Assembly: GCF_003075095.1 (NCBI RefSeq)
Contig: NZ_QCZF01000006.1
Coordinates: 33,593 to 97,592 of the forward strand
Source of the DNA: Blastococcus litoris
Lineage (GTDB): Bacteria; Actinomycetota; Actinomycetes; Mycobacteriales; Geodermatophilaceae
Length of the DNA: 64,000 bases
Reading direction: 5' to 3'
Of the stretch, positions 33,723-42,836 are shown piece after piece (within the stretch, counting starts at the first letter, position 1; each line of letters starts with the position of its first letter). The translations under genes were made by a program, and so were the position numbers. The notes under the pieces are model-generated. The model saw only the letters and a program-made list of their open reading frames with translations, ran no database searches and was not told where the DNA came from.

Positions 33723-36314
33723 GTGGACCAGAGCACGGGCGCGGCCCCCGCGGCGACTGCCTCCGTGGCAGCCAGGGAGCTGCGCAGCGAGCCGCAGCGG
33801 CTCGACGAGGCGCGCCGGCTCGTGCCGCCGTCGGGCGCCAGCCCGGCGCTGGACCGCCTGGCCGAGCTGGCCGCGCGGCTGCTCGACACCGACGGCAGCC
33901 AGATCTCCCTGCTGACCGACGTCCAGCTCGTCGCGGCCGCCACCGGTCTGCCGGCGGCCAGCGTCGGGAGCCGGGAACCGCTCGAGGACTCCCTCTGCAC
34001 GGTGACCGCAGCCGGCCGGGCTCCCCTGCTCGTGCCCGACGCACGGGCCGACGACCGGTTCCGCGGGCTCCCTCCGGTGGCCTCCGGCCGGGTCGGCGCC
34101 TACCTCGGCACGCCCCTCACCACCAGCGACGGCCGCACGATCGGCGCCCTCTGCGTGTTCGACGCGACGCCGCGGGAGTGGTCCGAGAGCGACGTCGCCA
34201 CCCTGCGCCAGCTGAGCGCGTCGACGGTGACCGAGCTGGAGCTGTCGCACCTGGTCCGGCAGTACGAGAGCGACCGCCTGCGGTGGGGGCTGGCCATCGA
34301 CGCCGCCGGGATCGGCACCTTCGACTGGGACCTCGTCACGGGACGGCTCGCCTGGGACGACCAGCTGATCCGCATGTTCGGTTACGACGTCGCCACGTTC
34401 GGGCAGCACATCGACGCCTTCAGCGCCCGGCTGCACCCCGACGACCGGGACCGGGTCGAGGAGGCCCTGCAGCACGCCGTCGACACCTGCGGTGAGTACG
34501 ACGCCGAGTACCGGGTGGTCCGCCCCGATGGGGAGACCCGCTGGGTGCACGCCCGCGGCCGGGCGCTGGCCGGGACCGACGACGTCGCCGTCCGCGTCCT
34601 CGGCGCCGCCTACGACACGACGGGGGAGCGCGAGTCGGCCGGGCTGGTGATCCGCGTCCTGGAGGCGATGCCGGCGGGCTTCTACAGCCTCGACCGGGAC
34701 TGGCGTTTCACGTACGTCAACGCCGAGGGCGAACGGTTGCTCGGCGCGGCCCGCGACGAGCTGCTGGGCCGGGTGATCTGGGAGGCGTTCCCTGCCGCGG
34801 TGAACACGATCTTCGAGGAGAGCTACCGGACCGCGGTCCGGACCGGTCTGCCGGTCTCCTTCGACGCCCACTACCCGGCGCCCCTCGACGGCTGGTACGA
34901 GCTGCGGGCCTGGCCCACCCCGGACGGCCTGTCGGTCTACTTCCTCGAGGTCACCGAGCGCCGACGCGTCCAGGAACAGGCGGCGGACTCCGCCGCGCGG
35001 CTCGCGCTGCTCGCGCAGATCAGCGCCGACCTCGCCGGGCACCTCGACGCCCGCACGGTGGCCGCGCGGCTCCCCCAGCTGGTCGTCCCGTCCCTCGCCG
35101 ACTTCGCGATCGTCACGCTGGTGGACCCCGACGGCCGACCGCGCGACGTGGGGTCGTGGCACGTGGACTCGTCCTCCCGGGCGGTGCTGCAGCGCTACAC
35201 GGAAGTGCGCGTCGACGCCATGCCGGTCGGTTCCCCGCTGGCCCGTGCGCTGATCACCGGCGAGCAGGTGCGCGAGGCGGGCGCCGCCGTGCGGGCCATG
35301 CTCCTGCCCGGCGAGGCCCGCGACCTGCTCGAGGTGTTGCACCCGGAGGGCGCCATCGTCCTCCCGATGCGCGGTCGCGGTCGCACGCTCGGGCTGCTGA
35401 CCCTCTACTTCCGCCACCGCTCCACGCACCGCGAGGCCGACATCGTGACGGCGCAGGACGTGGCCGACCGAACCGGCCTGGCCCTCGACAACTACCGCCT
35501 CTACGCGGCGCAGCAGCAGCTGGCGGAAGGGCTGCAGCGCAGCCTTCTCACGGAGCCGCCGGAGCCGGACCACGCGGAGATCGCCGTCCGGTACGTGCCG
35601 GCGGCCGAGGCGGCGCGGGTGGGCGGGGACTGGTACGACGCCTTCCTGCAGCCCGGCGGCACCACCATGCTCGTGATCGGCGACGTCGTGGGCCACGACA
35701 CCGAAGCCGCCGCGGCCATGGGCCAGCTGCGCGGGCTGCTCCGCGGCATCGCCACCTACAGCGACGCCGGACCGGTGGAGGTGCTCCGGGGCCTGGACGC
35801 GTCGATGACCACGCTGCGCACCGGCACGCTGGCCACCGCCGCCGTCGCGCGGTTCGAGCAGACGCCCGACGAGCTCGAGCGCGGGGTCACCCGGATGCGC
35901 TGGGCCAACGCCGGGCACCTGCCGCCGCTCGTCGTGAACCCCGACGGCAGCGTGGCCGAGCTGGCCTCCTGGCGCGGCGACCTGCTGCTCGGCGTGGACG
36001 CCGACGCGCGCCGGCAGGAATCCGTCGTCGTGCTCGACCGCGGCGCGACGGTGCTGCTCTACACCGACGGCCTGATCGAGCGGCGCGACGCCGACCTCGA
36101 CGCCGGCTTGGTGCGGCTGCGCGAGGCGCTCATCGAGCTGGCGGACCGGCCGCTGGAGGAGATGCTCGACGAGGTGCTCGAGCGGATGGTCGACGGCCAC
36201 CCGGAGGACGACGTCGCGCTGGTCGCCGTCCGGCTGCACCGGCAGGACCGGCCGCGGCCGGCCGAGGCGGGTCCGAACGTGGTGCCGCCGGACGTCCCCG
36301 CCGACCCCGCCTGA
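33723..36314 (+). CDS. GAF-PAS-PAS-GAF-SpoIIE protein phosphatase
   Basis: An 863-residue cytoplasmic signalling protein. Domains in order: GAF about 40-185, PAS about 190-300, PAS about 305-415, GAF about 430-590 and a PP2C/SpoIIE phosphatase about 620-850. The metal residues are in GGDWYDAF (~634), IGDVVGHD (~651) and the final DDVALVAVR. Such proteins dephosphorylate anti-anti-sigma (STAS) factors and so control stress sigma factors. No STAS or anti-sigma gene is adjacent. The C-terminal part is very close, down to DNA level, to the phosphatase at 53.2 kb. Confidence 0.93.
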   Translation: MDQSTGAAPAATASVAARELRSEPQRLDEARRLVPPSGASPALDRLAELAARLLDTDGSQISLLTDVQLVAAATGLPAASVGSREPLEDSLCTVTAAGRAPLLVPDARADDRFRGLPPVASGRVGAYLGTPLTTSDGRTIGALCVFDATPREWSESDVATLRQLSASTVTELELSHLVRQYESDRLRWGLAIDAAGIGTFDWDLVTGRLAWDDQLIRMFGYDVATFGQHIDAFSARLHPDDRDRVEEALQHAVDTCGEYDAEYRVVRPDGETRWVHARGRALAGTDDVAVRVLGAAYDTTGERESAGLVIRVLEAMPAGFYSLDRDWRFTYVNAEGERLLGAARDELLGRVIWEAFPAAVNTIFEESYRTAVRTGLPVSFDAHYPAPLDGWYELRAWPTPDGLSVYFLEVTERRRVQEQAADSAARLALLAQISADLAGHLDARTVAARLPQLVVPSLADFAIVTLVDPDGRPRDVGSWHVDSSSRAVLQRYTEVRVDAMPVGSPLARALITGEQVREAGAAVRAMLLPGEARDLLEVLHPEGAIVLPMRGRGRTLGLLTLYFRHRSTHREADIVTAQDVADRTGLALDNYRLYAAQQQLAEGLQRSLLTEPPEPDHAEIAVRYVPAAEAARVGGDWYDAFLQPGGTTMLVIGDVVGHDTEAAAAMGQLRGLLRGIATYSDAGPVEVLRGLDASMTTLRTGTLATAAVARFEQTPDELERGVTRMRWANAGHLPPLVVNPDGSVAELASWRGDLLLGVDADARRQESVVVLDRGATVLLYTDGLIERRDADLDAGLVRLREALIELADRPLEEMLDEVLERMVDGHPEDDVALVAVRLHRQDRPRPAEAGPNVVPPDVPADPA
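35616..35701. repeat. DNA block shared with the phosphatase gene at 54.35 kb
   Basis: Two exactly identical stretches, 32 bases (35616-35647) and 31 bases (35671-35701), also occur at 54350-54381 and 54405-54435 with the same spacing. They encode the GGDWYDAF and IGDVVGHD metal motifs. Recent duplication or gene conversion is the simplest reason. Confidence 0.85.
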
Positions 36315-36327
36315 CCGGCTAGGCCGG

Positions 36328-38004
36328 CTAGGCCGGGCCCTTGTCGCGGCGGACCGTCGCCTTGCGGCCCTTGATCATGGTGGCCTTGAGCGCCCGGATG
36401 ACCTCGTCGGCGGCGGGCGCCGGCACCTCCACGAGCGCGAACCGCTGGTGGATCTCGATCGCGCCGATGTCCCGGCCGGTCAGCCCCGTCTCGCCGGTGA
36501 TGGCGCCCACCAGGTCGCCGGGGCGGATGCCCGCCTCCCGGCCCAGGCCCACGAACAGCCGCGCCGCCGGGCCGCCCGCCGACCGCCGGGGCCGCGCACC
36601 GGCGTCCCGGCCGCCGTTGCCCGCCCGCGGGGCCTTGCCGGAGTCCGGGCGGAAGGAGACCTGCGGGATCTCCTCGTCGTCCTCCACCGCTCCCCCGGCC
36701 TCGTGCGCGAGCTTCACCGCGGCCAGCGCCACCTCCACGAGGTCGAACTCGTCGGCGAGGGACTCGACCACCACCCGGAACCCGTCGAGGTCGCCGTCGA
36801 GCAGGGTCTCCCGCAGCGACGCCCGCGTGAGGTCCAGCCGGCGGGCCCGCAGGTCGGCGACCGTGGGCACCGTCTGCACCGAGATGGGCGCCCCGGCGAC
36901 GCGCTCGATCGTCTTGAGCATCCGGTGCTCGCGCGGCTCGGCCAGCGTGATGGCCACGCCCTCGCGGCCGGCCCGGCCCACGCGGCCGATGCGGTGCACG
37001 TAGGACTCCGGCGCCGACGGGACGTCGTAGTTGACCACGTGCGTCAGCTGCTCGATGTCCAGCCCGCGCGCGGCCACGTCGGTGGCGACCAGCAGGTCCG
37101 CCGTCCCGCCGCGCAGCCGGCCCATGACCCGGTCGCGCTGCTCCTGGCTCATGCCGCCGTGCAGCGCCTCGGCCCGGTAGCCGCGGCCGTTGAGGGTCTC
37201 GGTGAGCGAGTCGACCTCCTCGCGCGTCCGGCAGAACACGATGGCCGCCGTCGGCGCCTCGATGTCGAGCACCCGGCCCAGCGCCGCGGGCTTGGCCGCG
37301 CGGGGGACGACGTAGGCGGTCTGGCGCACCCGCGGGGCCTCCCCCGCGGCCGCCTGCTCCTTGGCGATCGTGATGCGCACGGGGTCGCGGAGGTGGCGGC
37401 GGGCCAGGGAGTCCAGCCGCCGCGGCATCGTCGCGGAGAACAGCACGGTCTGCCGGGTCTCCGGCGTCTCGTCGAGGATCGCCTCGAGGTCCTCGGCGAA
37501 CCCCATGTCGAGCATCTCGTCCGCCTCGTCGAGCACGACGGTGGCGACGTCGCCGAGGTCCAGGCTGCCGCGGTTGAGCAGGTCCAGGGCACGGCCCGGC
37601 GTCGCGACGACGACGTCCACTCCCGACTCGAGGCTGCGCAGCTGGCGCACGATCGGCGCACCGCCGTACACCGGCAGCACCCGGGCACCGAGGTCCTTGC
37701 CGTAGCGGTGGAAGGCCTCCGACACCTGGACGGCGAGCTCGCGGGTGGGCAGGAGGACCAGCGCCACGGGGGCCTTCTCGCGCCGGTGGGCGGTCAGCCG
37801 CTCGAGCACGGGCAGCGCGAACGCGGCCGTCTTGCCGGTGCCGGTGGCGGCCTGACCCAGCAGGTCGCGGCCCTCGACCAGCGGGGGGATCGCCTCCTGC
37901 TGGATCGGCGTCGGCTCCTCGTAGCCGAGGGCGCCCAGGGCGCCCAGCAGCTCGGGCCGCAGGCCCAGTCGTTCGAACGTCACGCCGTCCTGGTCGTCGG
38001 TCAT
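36328..38004 (-). CDS. DEAD-box ATP-dependent RNA helicase with DbpA-type RNA-binding domain
   Basis: A 558-residue RNA helicase. The Q motif, motif I (ATGTGKTAA), PTRELA, DEAD (VVLDEADEML), SAT, ARGLDIE and HRIGRVGRAG are present in order. The C-terminal 80 residues (RLFVGLGREAGIRPGDLVGAITGETGLTGRDIGAIEIHQRFALVEVP) form the DbpA/RRM-type RNA-binding domain, preceded by a basic linker. It resembles the DeaD/CsdA group that helps ribosome assembly and RNA decay in cold or stress. The ATG at 38004 is used; the GTG just before it is an alternative. Confidence 0.95.
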   Translation of the reverse strand: MTDDQDGVTFERLGLRPELLGALGALGYEEPTPIQQEAIPPLVEGRDLLGQAATGTGKTAAFALPVLERLTAHRREKAPVALVLLPTRELAVQVSEAFHRYGKDLGARVLPVYGGAPIVRQLRSLESGVDVVVATPGRALDLLNRGSLDLGDVATVVLDEADEMLDMGFAEDLEAILDETPETRQTVLFSATMPRRLDSLARRHLRDPVRITIAKEQAAAGEAPRVRQTAYVVPRAAKPAALGRVLDIEAPTAAIVFCRTREEVDSLTETLNGRGYRAEALHGGMSQEQRDRVMGRLRGGTADLLVATDVAARGLDIEQLTHVVNYDVPSAPESYVHRIGRVGRAGREGVAITLAEPREHRMLKTIERVAGAPISVQTVPTVADLRARRLDLTRASLRETLLDGDLDGFRVVVESLADEFDLVEVALAAVKLAHEAGGAVEDDEEIPQVSFRPDSGKAPRAGNGGRDAGARPRRSAGGPAARLFVGLGREAGIRPGDLVGAITGETGLTGRDIGAIEIHQRFALVEVPAPAADEVIRALKATMIKGRKATVRRDKGPA

Positions 38005-38068
38005 CACCGACCATCGTTCCCTGGGCGCCGGGCCCCCACGCGCGCGGGGGCGTGACAAGCTCCCTGGC

Positions 38069-39481
38069 GTGAGTGACGACCTGTGCTTCCGGCCCGCCAC
38101 CGAGCTCGCCGCGCTGCTCCGGGACCGGGAGATCTCCGCCCGGGAGCTGCTCGACGCGCACCTGGACCGGATCGAGCGGCTGAACCCGTCGGTGAACGCC
38201 GTCGTCACCCTCGACGCCGAGGGCGCGCGGGCGGCGGCCGACGCCGCCGACGCCGCGCTGGCGGCCGGTGACCCGGTCGGGCCGCTGCACGGCCTGCCCG
38301 TCGCGCACAAGGACACCCATGCCACCGGCGGCATGCGGACGACCTGGGGATCGCCGCTCCACGCCGACACGGTGCCGCTGCGGGACGAGCTCGTCGTGTC
38401 CCGGCTGGCCGCGGCCGGGGCGATCCGCGTGGGCAAGACCAACGTGCCCGAGTTCGCGGCCGGTTCGCACACCTTCAACCCGCTGTTCGGGGCCACCCAC
38501 AACCCGTACCGGCACGGCTTGTCGGCCGGCGGCTCCTCGGGTGGGGCCGCGGCGGCGCTCGCCGCGGGCTTCGTGCCGCTCGCCGAGGGCAGCGACATGG
38601 GGGGCTCGCTGCGCAACCCTGCGGGCTTCTGCAACGTCGTCGGCCTGCGGCCGACGCCGGGGCGGGTGCCCACGTGGCCGGCGCCGATGGCGTGGTCGCA
38701 GCTGTCGGTCCAGGGGCCGATGGGGCGGACGGTGGCCGACGTGGCGCTCCAGCTGTCGGTGCTGGCCGGGCCCGACGCGCGGGTGCCGATAGCGCTGGAC
38801 GAGCCGGGGGAGGGCTTCGCGGCGCCGCTGCCCGAGCGGCTCGACGGGCTCCGGATCGCCTGGGCGCCCGATCTCGGCGGCCAGGTGACCGTCGACCCGG
38901 CCATCACCGGCGTGCTGGCGGGATCCGCGGCGGTGTTCGAGCAGCTCGGCGCCACCGTGGAGGAGGCCTGCCCCGACCTCTCCGGTGCCGACGAGGTGTT
39001 CGGGACGCTGCGGGCGTGGCTGTTCGACGCGAACTTCTCCGAGATCGCGCGCCGCTCGCCCGAGAAGCTCAAGGAGTCGATCCGCTGGAACGCCGAGATG
39101 GGCGCCAGGCTGAGCGGTTCCGACCTGGCGCGCGCGGAGCAGCTGCACACCCGGCTGTACGAGCGGATGGTGGCGTTCTTCGGGCAGTACGACGTCCTGC
39201 TCGCGCCGACGACGCAGGTGCTGCCCTTCCCGGTCGAGATCGAGTACCCGACGGAGATCGCCGGCGTCGACCAGGACAACTACCTGGAGTGGATGCGCTC
39301 CTGCACGGTCATCTCGGCGACCGGTTGCCCGGCGCTGTCCGTGCCGGGTGGGTTCACCGGGGACGGGCTGCCGGTGGGGCTGCAGGTCATCGGGGCGCCG
39401 CGGGCCGACCGCCAGGTGCTCGAGGTGGGCCACGCCTTCGAGCAGGCGACCCGCTTCGGCGACCGCCCCCCCGTCCTCTGA
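38069..39481 (+). CDS. Amidase (amidase signature family)
   Basis: A 470-residue amidase-signature hydrolase. The catalytic Lys lies in LPVAHKDTHATGG, and the cis-Ser/Ser pair in HGLSAGGSSGGAAAALAAGFVPLAEGSDMGGSLRNPA. The ends of the protein, with GCPALSVPGGFTGDGLPVGLQVIG, are complete. It is not GatA, since gatC and gatB are absent and the sequence lacks GatA features. Substrates may be aryl or aliphatic amides. A GTG at 38069 starts it. Confidence 0.93.
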   Translation: MSDDLCFRPATELAALLRDREISARELLDAHLDRIERLNPSVNAVVTLDAEGARAAADAADAALAAGDPVGPLHGLPVAHKDTHATGGMRTTWGSPLHADTVPLRDELVVSRLAAAGAIRVGKTNVPEFAAGSHTFNPLFGATHNPYRHGLSAGGSSGGAAAALAAGFVPLAEGSDMGGSLRNPAGFCNVVGLRPTPGRVPTWPAPMAWSQLSVQGPMGRTVADVALQLSVLAGPDARVPIALDEPGEGFAAPLPERLDGLRIAWAPDLGGQVTVDPAITGVLAGSAAVFEQLGATVEEACPDLSGADEVFGTLRAWLFDANFSEIARRSPEKLKESIRWNAEMGARLSGSDLARAEQLHTRLYERMVAFFGQYDVLLAPTTQVLPFPVEIEYPTEIAGVDQDNYLEWMRSCTVISATGCPALSVPGGFTGDGLPVGLQVIGAPRADRQVLEVGHAFEQATRFGDRPPVL

Positions 39482-39495
39482 CCTGATCTAGGCCT

Positions 39496-39515
39496 CTCTA
39501 GCCATCGCGCTAGAG
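39496..39515. repeat. CTCTAGC-N6-GCTAGAG palindrome, site 1
   Basis: CTCTAGC (39496-39502) and GCTAGAG (39509-39515) form a perfect inverted repeat with six central bases. It lies between the convergent stops of the amidase and zwf-like genes. In RNA it extends by three more pairs (39492-39494 with 39516-39518, one bulged T), so it may end transcription from both sides. Similar sites occur at 48312 and 49307. CTAG is normally rare in such genomes. Confidence 0.6.
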
Positions 39516-39539
39516 GGCTCGAGACGCGCCGAGACGCGG

Positions 39540-40904
39540 TCAGGCGGCCGGGGAGCGCGGTCCGTCGGAGCCGGCCTGGTACTCCTGGAGCGGCACCTCG
39601 CCCGCCTTCCAGGCGGCGAGGATCGGCTCGACGATCCGCCAGGACTCCTCGGCCTCGACGTCGCTGATCGACAGGGCGGCGTTGCCGGCGAGCATCTCCG
39701 CCAGCAGGAGCCCGTAGGCCGACAGCCGGGCGGGAGGCAGCTCGATGTCCAGGGAGCGGCGTTCCACGTCGAACGGGTCACCCGCTCCGTTGAGGTTGAT
39801 CTCCAGCGAGATCCCGTCGGGATCCAACCGGAGCCGGAGCACGTCCGGCTCCGGGGCGCCGCCACCGAACGCCATGTGCGGGACGGGGCGGAACCGCAGC
39901 ACGATCTCGTGCCGGTCGGCGCCCAGCGCCTTGCCCGAACGCAGCCGGAAGGGCACGCCCGACCAGCGCCAGTTGTCGACGGTGACCACGTACTCGGCGT
40001 AGGTCTCGGTGCCGCGGTCAGGCTGGACGCCCTCCTCCGCCGTGTAGTCGGGCAGCGACCGGCCCTCGACCGATCCCGCGGTGTACCGGCCCCGGACGGT
40101 GTCGCGGGCCATGTCCTCGGGCGGCCGCACCGCCCGCAGCACGTCGGCCTTCCGCGCGGCCAGGCTGCGGGCGTCGACCGCCGCCGGTGGCTCCATGGCG
40201 ACGACGGCCAGCATCTGGAGCAGGTGGTTCTGCAGCATGTCCTTGAGCGCACCCGCGGTGTCGTAGTAGCCCGCGCGGCCCTCGAGCCCGAGGGTCTCGT
40301 CGAAGACGATGTCGACCCGTTCCACGTGCAACCCGTTCCACAGCGGTTCGAACATCCGGTTCGCGAAACGCAGACCGAGGATGTTGAGCACCGTCTGCAT
40401 GCCGAGGAAGTGGTCGGTGCGGAAGACCTGCTCCTCGGGCAGCAGGCGGTGGAGGACGGCGTCGAGCCGCTGCGCGTCGGCCAGGTTCCGTCCGAACGGC
40501 TTCTCGACGGCGACCACGGCCCCCTCGGGCAGGCCGACCTCGGTGAGCGCCTCCAGGGTCGGGAGGAACACCGTGTTGGGCAGCGCGAGATACACCACCG
40601 GTGTCCCGCTCGCCTGGTCGAGCGCCCGCCCCAGGTCCCCGGCGTCGGTCACGTCGCCGCGCAGGTACCGCACCCGGCGCAGCAGGCGCTCGCGGCTCTC
40701 CTCCGGCACCCGGTCGGCGTGCTCGGCCAGCCGGTCCCGCGCCCACCGCCGGTACCGGTCGTCGTCCCAGTCCGGCCGGCTGACCACCAGGACGGCGAAA
40801 TCGTCGCCGAGCTCCCCCGCCGCTTCGAGTTCGGCCAGCCCCGGGAGCAGCAGCCGCCCGGTCAGGTCACCGCTGCCGCCGAGGACGACGAACGTCCGGC
40901 TCAT
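39540..40904 (-). CDS. zwf: Glucose-6-phosphate dehydrogenase, divergent Zwf
   Basis: A 454-residue protein related to glucose-6-phosphate dehydrogenase, which makes NADPH at the entry of the pentose phosphate pathway. The Rossmann motif is GGSGDLTGR (9-17); VEKPFG (134-138) and QNHLLQML with the catalytic His are kept. The active-site segment is DHFLGMQ (D164-Q170) in place of the usual DHYLGKE, so the phosphate-contacting Lys is Met and Tyr is Phe. It is shorter than typical Zwf (about 490-510). It overlaps the upstream GH15 gene by four bases (ATGA). Confidence 0.82.
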   Translation of the reverse strand: MSRTFVVLGGSGDLTGRLLLPGLAELEAAGELGDDFAVLVVSRPDWDDDRYRRWARDRLAEHADRVPEESRERLLRRVRYLRGDVTDAGDLGRALDQASGTPVVYLALPNTVFLPTLEALTEVGLPEGAVVAVEKPFGRNLADAQRLDAVLHRLLPEEQVFRTDHFLGMQTVLNILGLRFANRMFEPLWNGLHVERVDIVFDETLGLEGRAGYYDTAGALKDMLQNHLLQMLAVVAMEPPAAVDARSLAARKADVLRAVRPPEDMARDTVRGRYTAGSVEGRSLPDYTAEEGVQPDRGTETYAEYVVTVDNWRWSGVPFRLRSGKALGADRHEIVLRFRPVPHMAFGGGAPEPDVLRLRLDPDGISLEINLNGAGDPFDVERRSLDIELPPARLSAYGLLLAEMLAGNAALSISDVEAEESWRIVEPILAAWKAGEVPLQEYQAGSDGPRSPAA

Positions 40905-42748
40905 GCCCGCTCCTCCGCTCGCGCCAGGTTCCACCCGCTCGTGATGACCCCCACGTGGCTGAACGCCTGGGGGAAGTTGCCCAGGAAGGCGCCGGTCGAC
41001 GGGTCGATCTCCTCCGCGAGCAGGCCCACCTGGTTCGCCCGCCCGCACAGCGAGTCGTAGAGCGCGTGCGCCTCGTCGAGCCGCCCCTGTCCGGCCAGGT
41101 TGTCCACCAGCCAGAAGCTGCAGAGCAGGAAAGCCCCCTCCGTTCCCTGCAGCCCGTCGGGGGACTCGGTGTGCAGGTAGCGGTAGAGCAGGCCGTCACC
41201 GGCGTCCAGGTGGCGCCGCACCGCCTCGGTGGTCGCCACCATCCGGGGGTCGTCCGCCGCGATCAGCCGGCGCAGCGGCAGGCTGAGCAGCGAACCGTCC
41301 AGCCCGCCGTGGTGGCCGGTGCCCGGCGGGGTGAGGTGCTCGGTGAAGGTGCCCCGGGCGGGGTCCCACGCCTGGTCGAGCAGCGTCGTCCGGATCCGCT
41401 CCGCCTCCGCCTGCCACCGCTCGCGGGGGTGCGGCAGGCCCTGGAGCCGCGCGATGCGCAGCGCCCGGTCGACGGCGACGTGGCACATGGCCACCGAGTA
41501 GGTGAAGGGCCGCCCGGCGTCGCGGATCTCCCAGATCCCGTTGTCCGGTGTCCCCCAGTGCGCGATCGCCTGCTCGGTGAGCTTCTGCAGGGAGACCCAC
41601 AGCGCCTCGCTGATCGTCGCCCCGCCGCGAACCCACTGGTAGGCGACGTCGACGAGCTCGCCGTAGACGTCGTTCTGCACCTGCCGGGCGGCGCCGTTGC
41701 CCCAGCGGACCGGCGAGGACCCGCGGTAGCCCGACAGCGAGGCGTCCAGCCACTCGGTCGGGGGCGGTTCGCCGTCCAGGGCGTACATGATGTCGACGCC
41801 GCCGCGCCGCTCGACGTTGCGCAGCGTCCAGGCGAGGAAGGCGTGCGCCTCCTCGTCCATCCCGATCCGGCGGAGGGCGTAGCCGGTGAACGCCGCGTCG
41901 CGCACCCAGGTGTAGCGGTAGTCCCAGTTGCGCTCCCCGCCGATGCCCTCGGGCAGCGACGACGTGGCGGCAGCCATGACCGCTCCGGTCGGCACGTGGT
42001 CGAGCAGCTTGAGCGTGATCGCCGACCGCCGGACCAGGTCCGCCTGCGGCCCGTCGTAGGTCAGCCGGTCCGACCAGTCCCGCCAGGCCGCGACCGTCTG
42101 GTCGACCAGCCGCTGGGGCTCGCTGCGGATCCGGGTGTGGGTCTGGCCCGACCACTGCAGCGTCACGGTGAGCCGCTCCCCCTGCGACAACCGCACCCGG
42201 CCGGCGATCGAGCCGTCCCCGGGGAGGGTGAGCGGGTGCGAGCACCAGAGCAGCAGGTCCAGCTCGTCCCGGGCGGGCCACCGGATCCGCCACGCGCCCA
42301 GCTCCGACCGCACGCGGACGCCGTCCTTCGGCGCGAGGCGCACGTCGACCTCGACCGTGCCCTCCACGACGCGCGCGGTGCGCAGGATCTCGCCGCGACC
42401 GGCCGGCACCGGCTCGGCCAGATCGGCACCCGAGCGCAGCGGCAGGCAGTCGGTGAGCTCCAGGACGCCGTCGGCGGTGCGCAGCTCGGTGACCAGGACC
42501 CCGGTGCCGGGCAGGTAGCGCTGGGCGGCCTCGCGGAGACCGGCCGGCGTGACCGCGAAGGTGCCGCCGCGCTCGGCGTCCAGCAGCCCGGCGACGAACG
42601 GCTCGCCGTCGAAGGTCGGCAGGCACAGCCAGGGGATCGCGCCGTCCCGCGCCACCAGCGCGCACGTGACGCCGTCACCGATCAGGCCGTGGTCCTCGAT
42701 GGGCAGGTATCCGTCGGTGCGGGTGAGCGGTCGAAGGGGCACGGGCAT
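40901..42748 (-). CDS. Glycoside hydrolase family 15 enzyme, trehalase/glucoamylase type
   Basis: A 615-residue protein. The start, MPVPLRPLTRTDGYLPIEDHGLIGDGVTCALVARDGAIPWLCLPTFDGEPF, is the N-terminal beta-domain of actinobacterial GH15 enzymes. The (alpha/alpha)6 barrel carries the catalytic Glu block LPEGIGGERNWDYRYTWVRDAAFT and the second EGAFLLCSFWLVD near the C-terminus. Relatives include trehalases of mycobacteria and Streptomyces as well as glucoamylases, so trehalose or maltooligosaccharides are the likely substrates. It is upstream of the zwf-like gene with a four-base overlap, and would feed glucose to it. Confidence 0.9.
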   Translation of the reverse strand: MPVPLRPLTRTDGYLPIEDHGLIGDGVTCALVARDGAIPWLCLPTFDGEPFVAGLLDAERGGTFAVTPAGLREAAQRYLPGTGVLVTELRTADGVLELTDCLPLRSGADLAEPVPAGRGEILRTARVVEGTVEVDVRLAPKDGVRVRSELGAWRIRWPARDELDLLLWCSHPLTLPGDGSIAGRVRLSQGERLTVTLQWSGQTHTRIRSEPQRLVDQTVAAWRDWSDRLTYDGPQADLVRRSAITLKLLDHVPTGAVMAAATSSLPEGIGGERNWDYRYTWVRDAAFTGYALRRIGMDEEAHAFLAWTLRNVERRGGVDIMYALDGEPPPTEWLDASLSGYRGSSPVRWGNGAARQVQNDVYGELVDVAYQWVRGGATISEALWVSLQKLTEQAIAHWGTPDNGIWEIRDAGRPFTYSVAMCHVAVDRALRIARLQGLPHPRERWQAEAERIRTTLLDQAWDPARGTFTEHLTPPGTGHHGGLDGSLLSLPLRRLIAADDPRMVATTEAVRRHLDAGDGLLYRYLHTESPDGLQGTEGAFLLCSFWLVDNLAGQGRLDEAHALYDSLCGRANQVGLLAEEIDPSTGAFLGNFPQAFSHVGVITSGWNLARAEERA

Positions 42749-42778
42749 CCCTCGGCTGGGCGGCAGGACCCCTGGGGC

Positions 42779-42802
42779 GTTCCCCGGAGGGCGCCGGGGA
42801 AC
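42779..42802 (-). terminator. Terminator after the glutamate dehydrogenase gene
   Basis: GTTCCCCGG (42779-42787) pairs perfectly with CCGGGGAAC (42794-42802) around six bases. It lies 35 bases after the stop of the glutamate dehydrogenase gene on the minus strand, and before the GH15 start. Confidence 0.7.
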
Positions 42803-42836
42803 CCTGCCCCGCATGACGGTTGCGTGACCGGCGGGC

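Noticed and set aside
36315..36335. Double GGCTAGGCC repeat between the SpoIIE and DEAD-box genes
   Set aside because: Only 9 bases, two copies, includes the stop codon; no clear role as a site.
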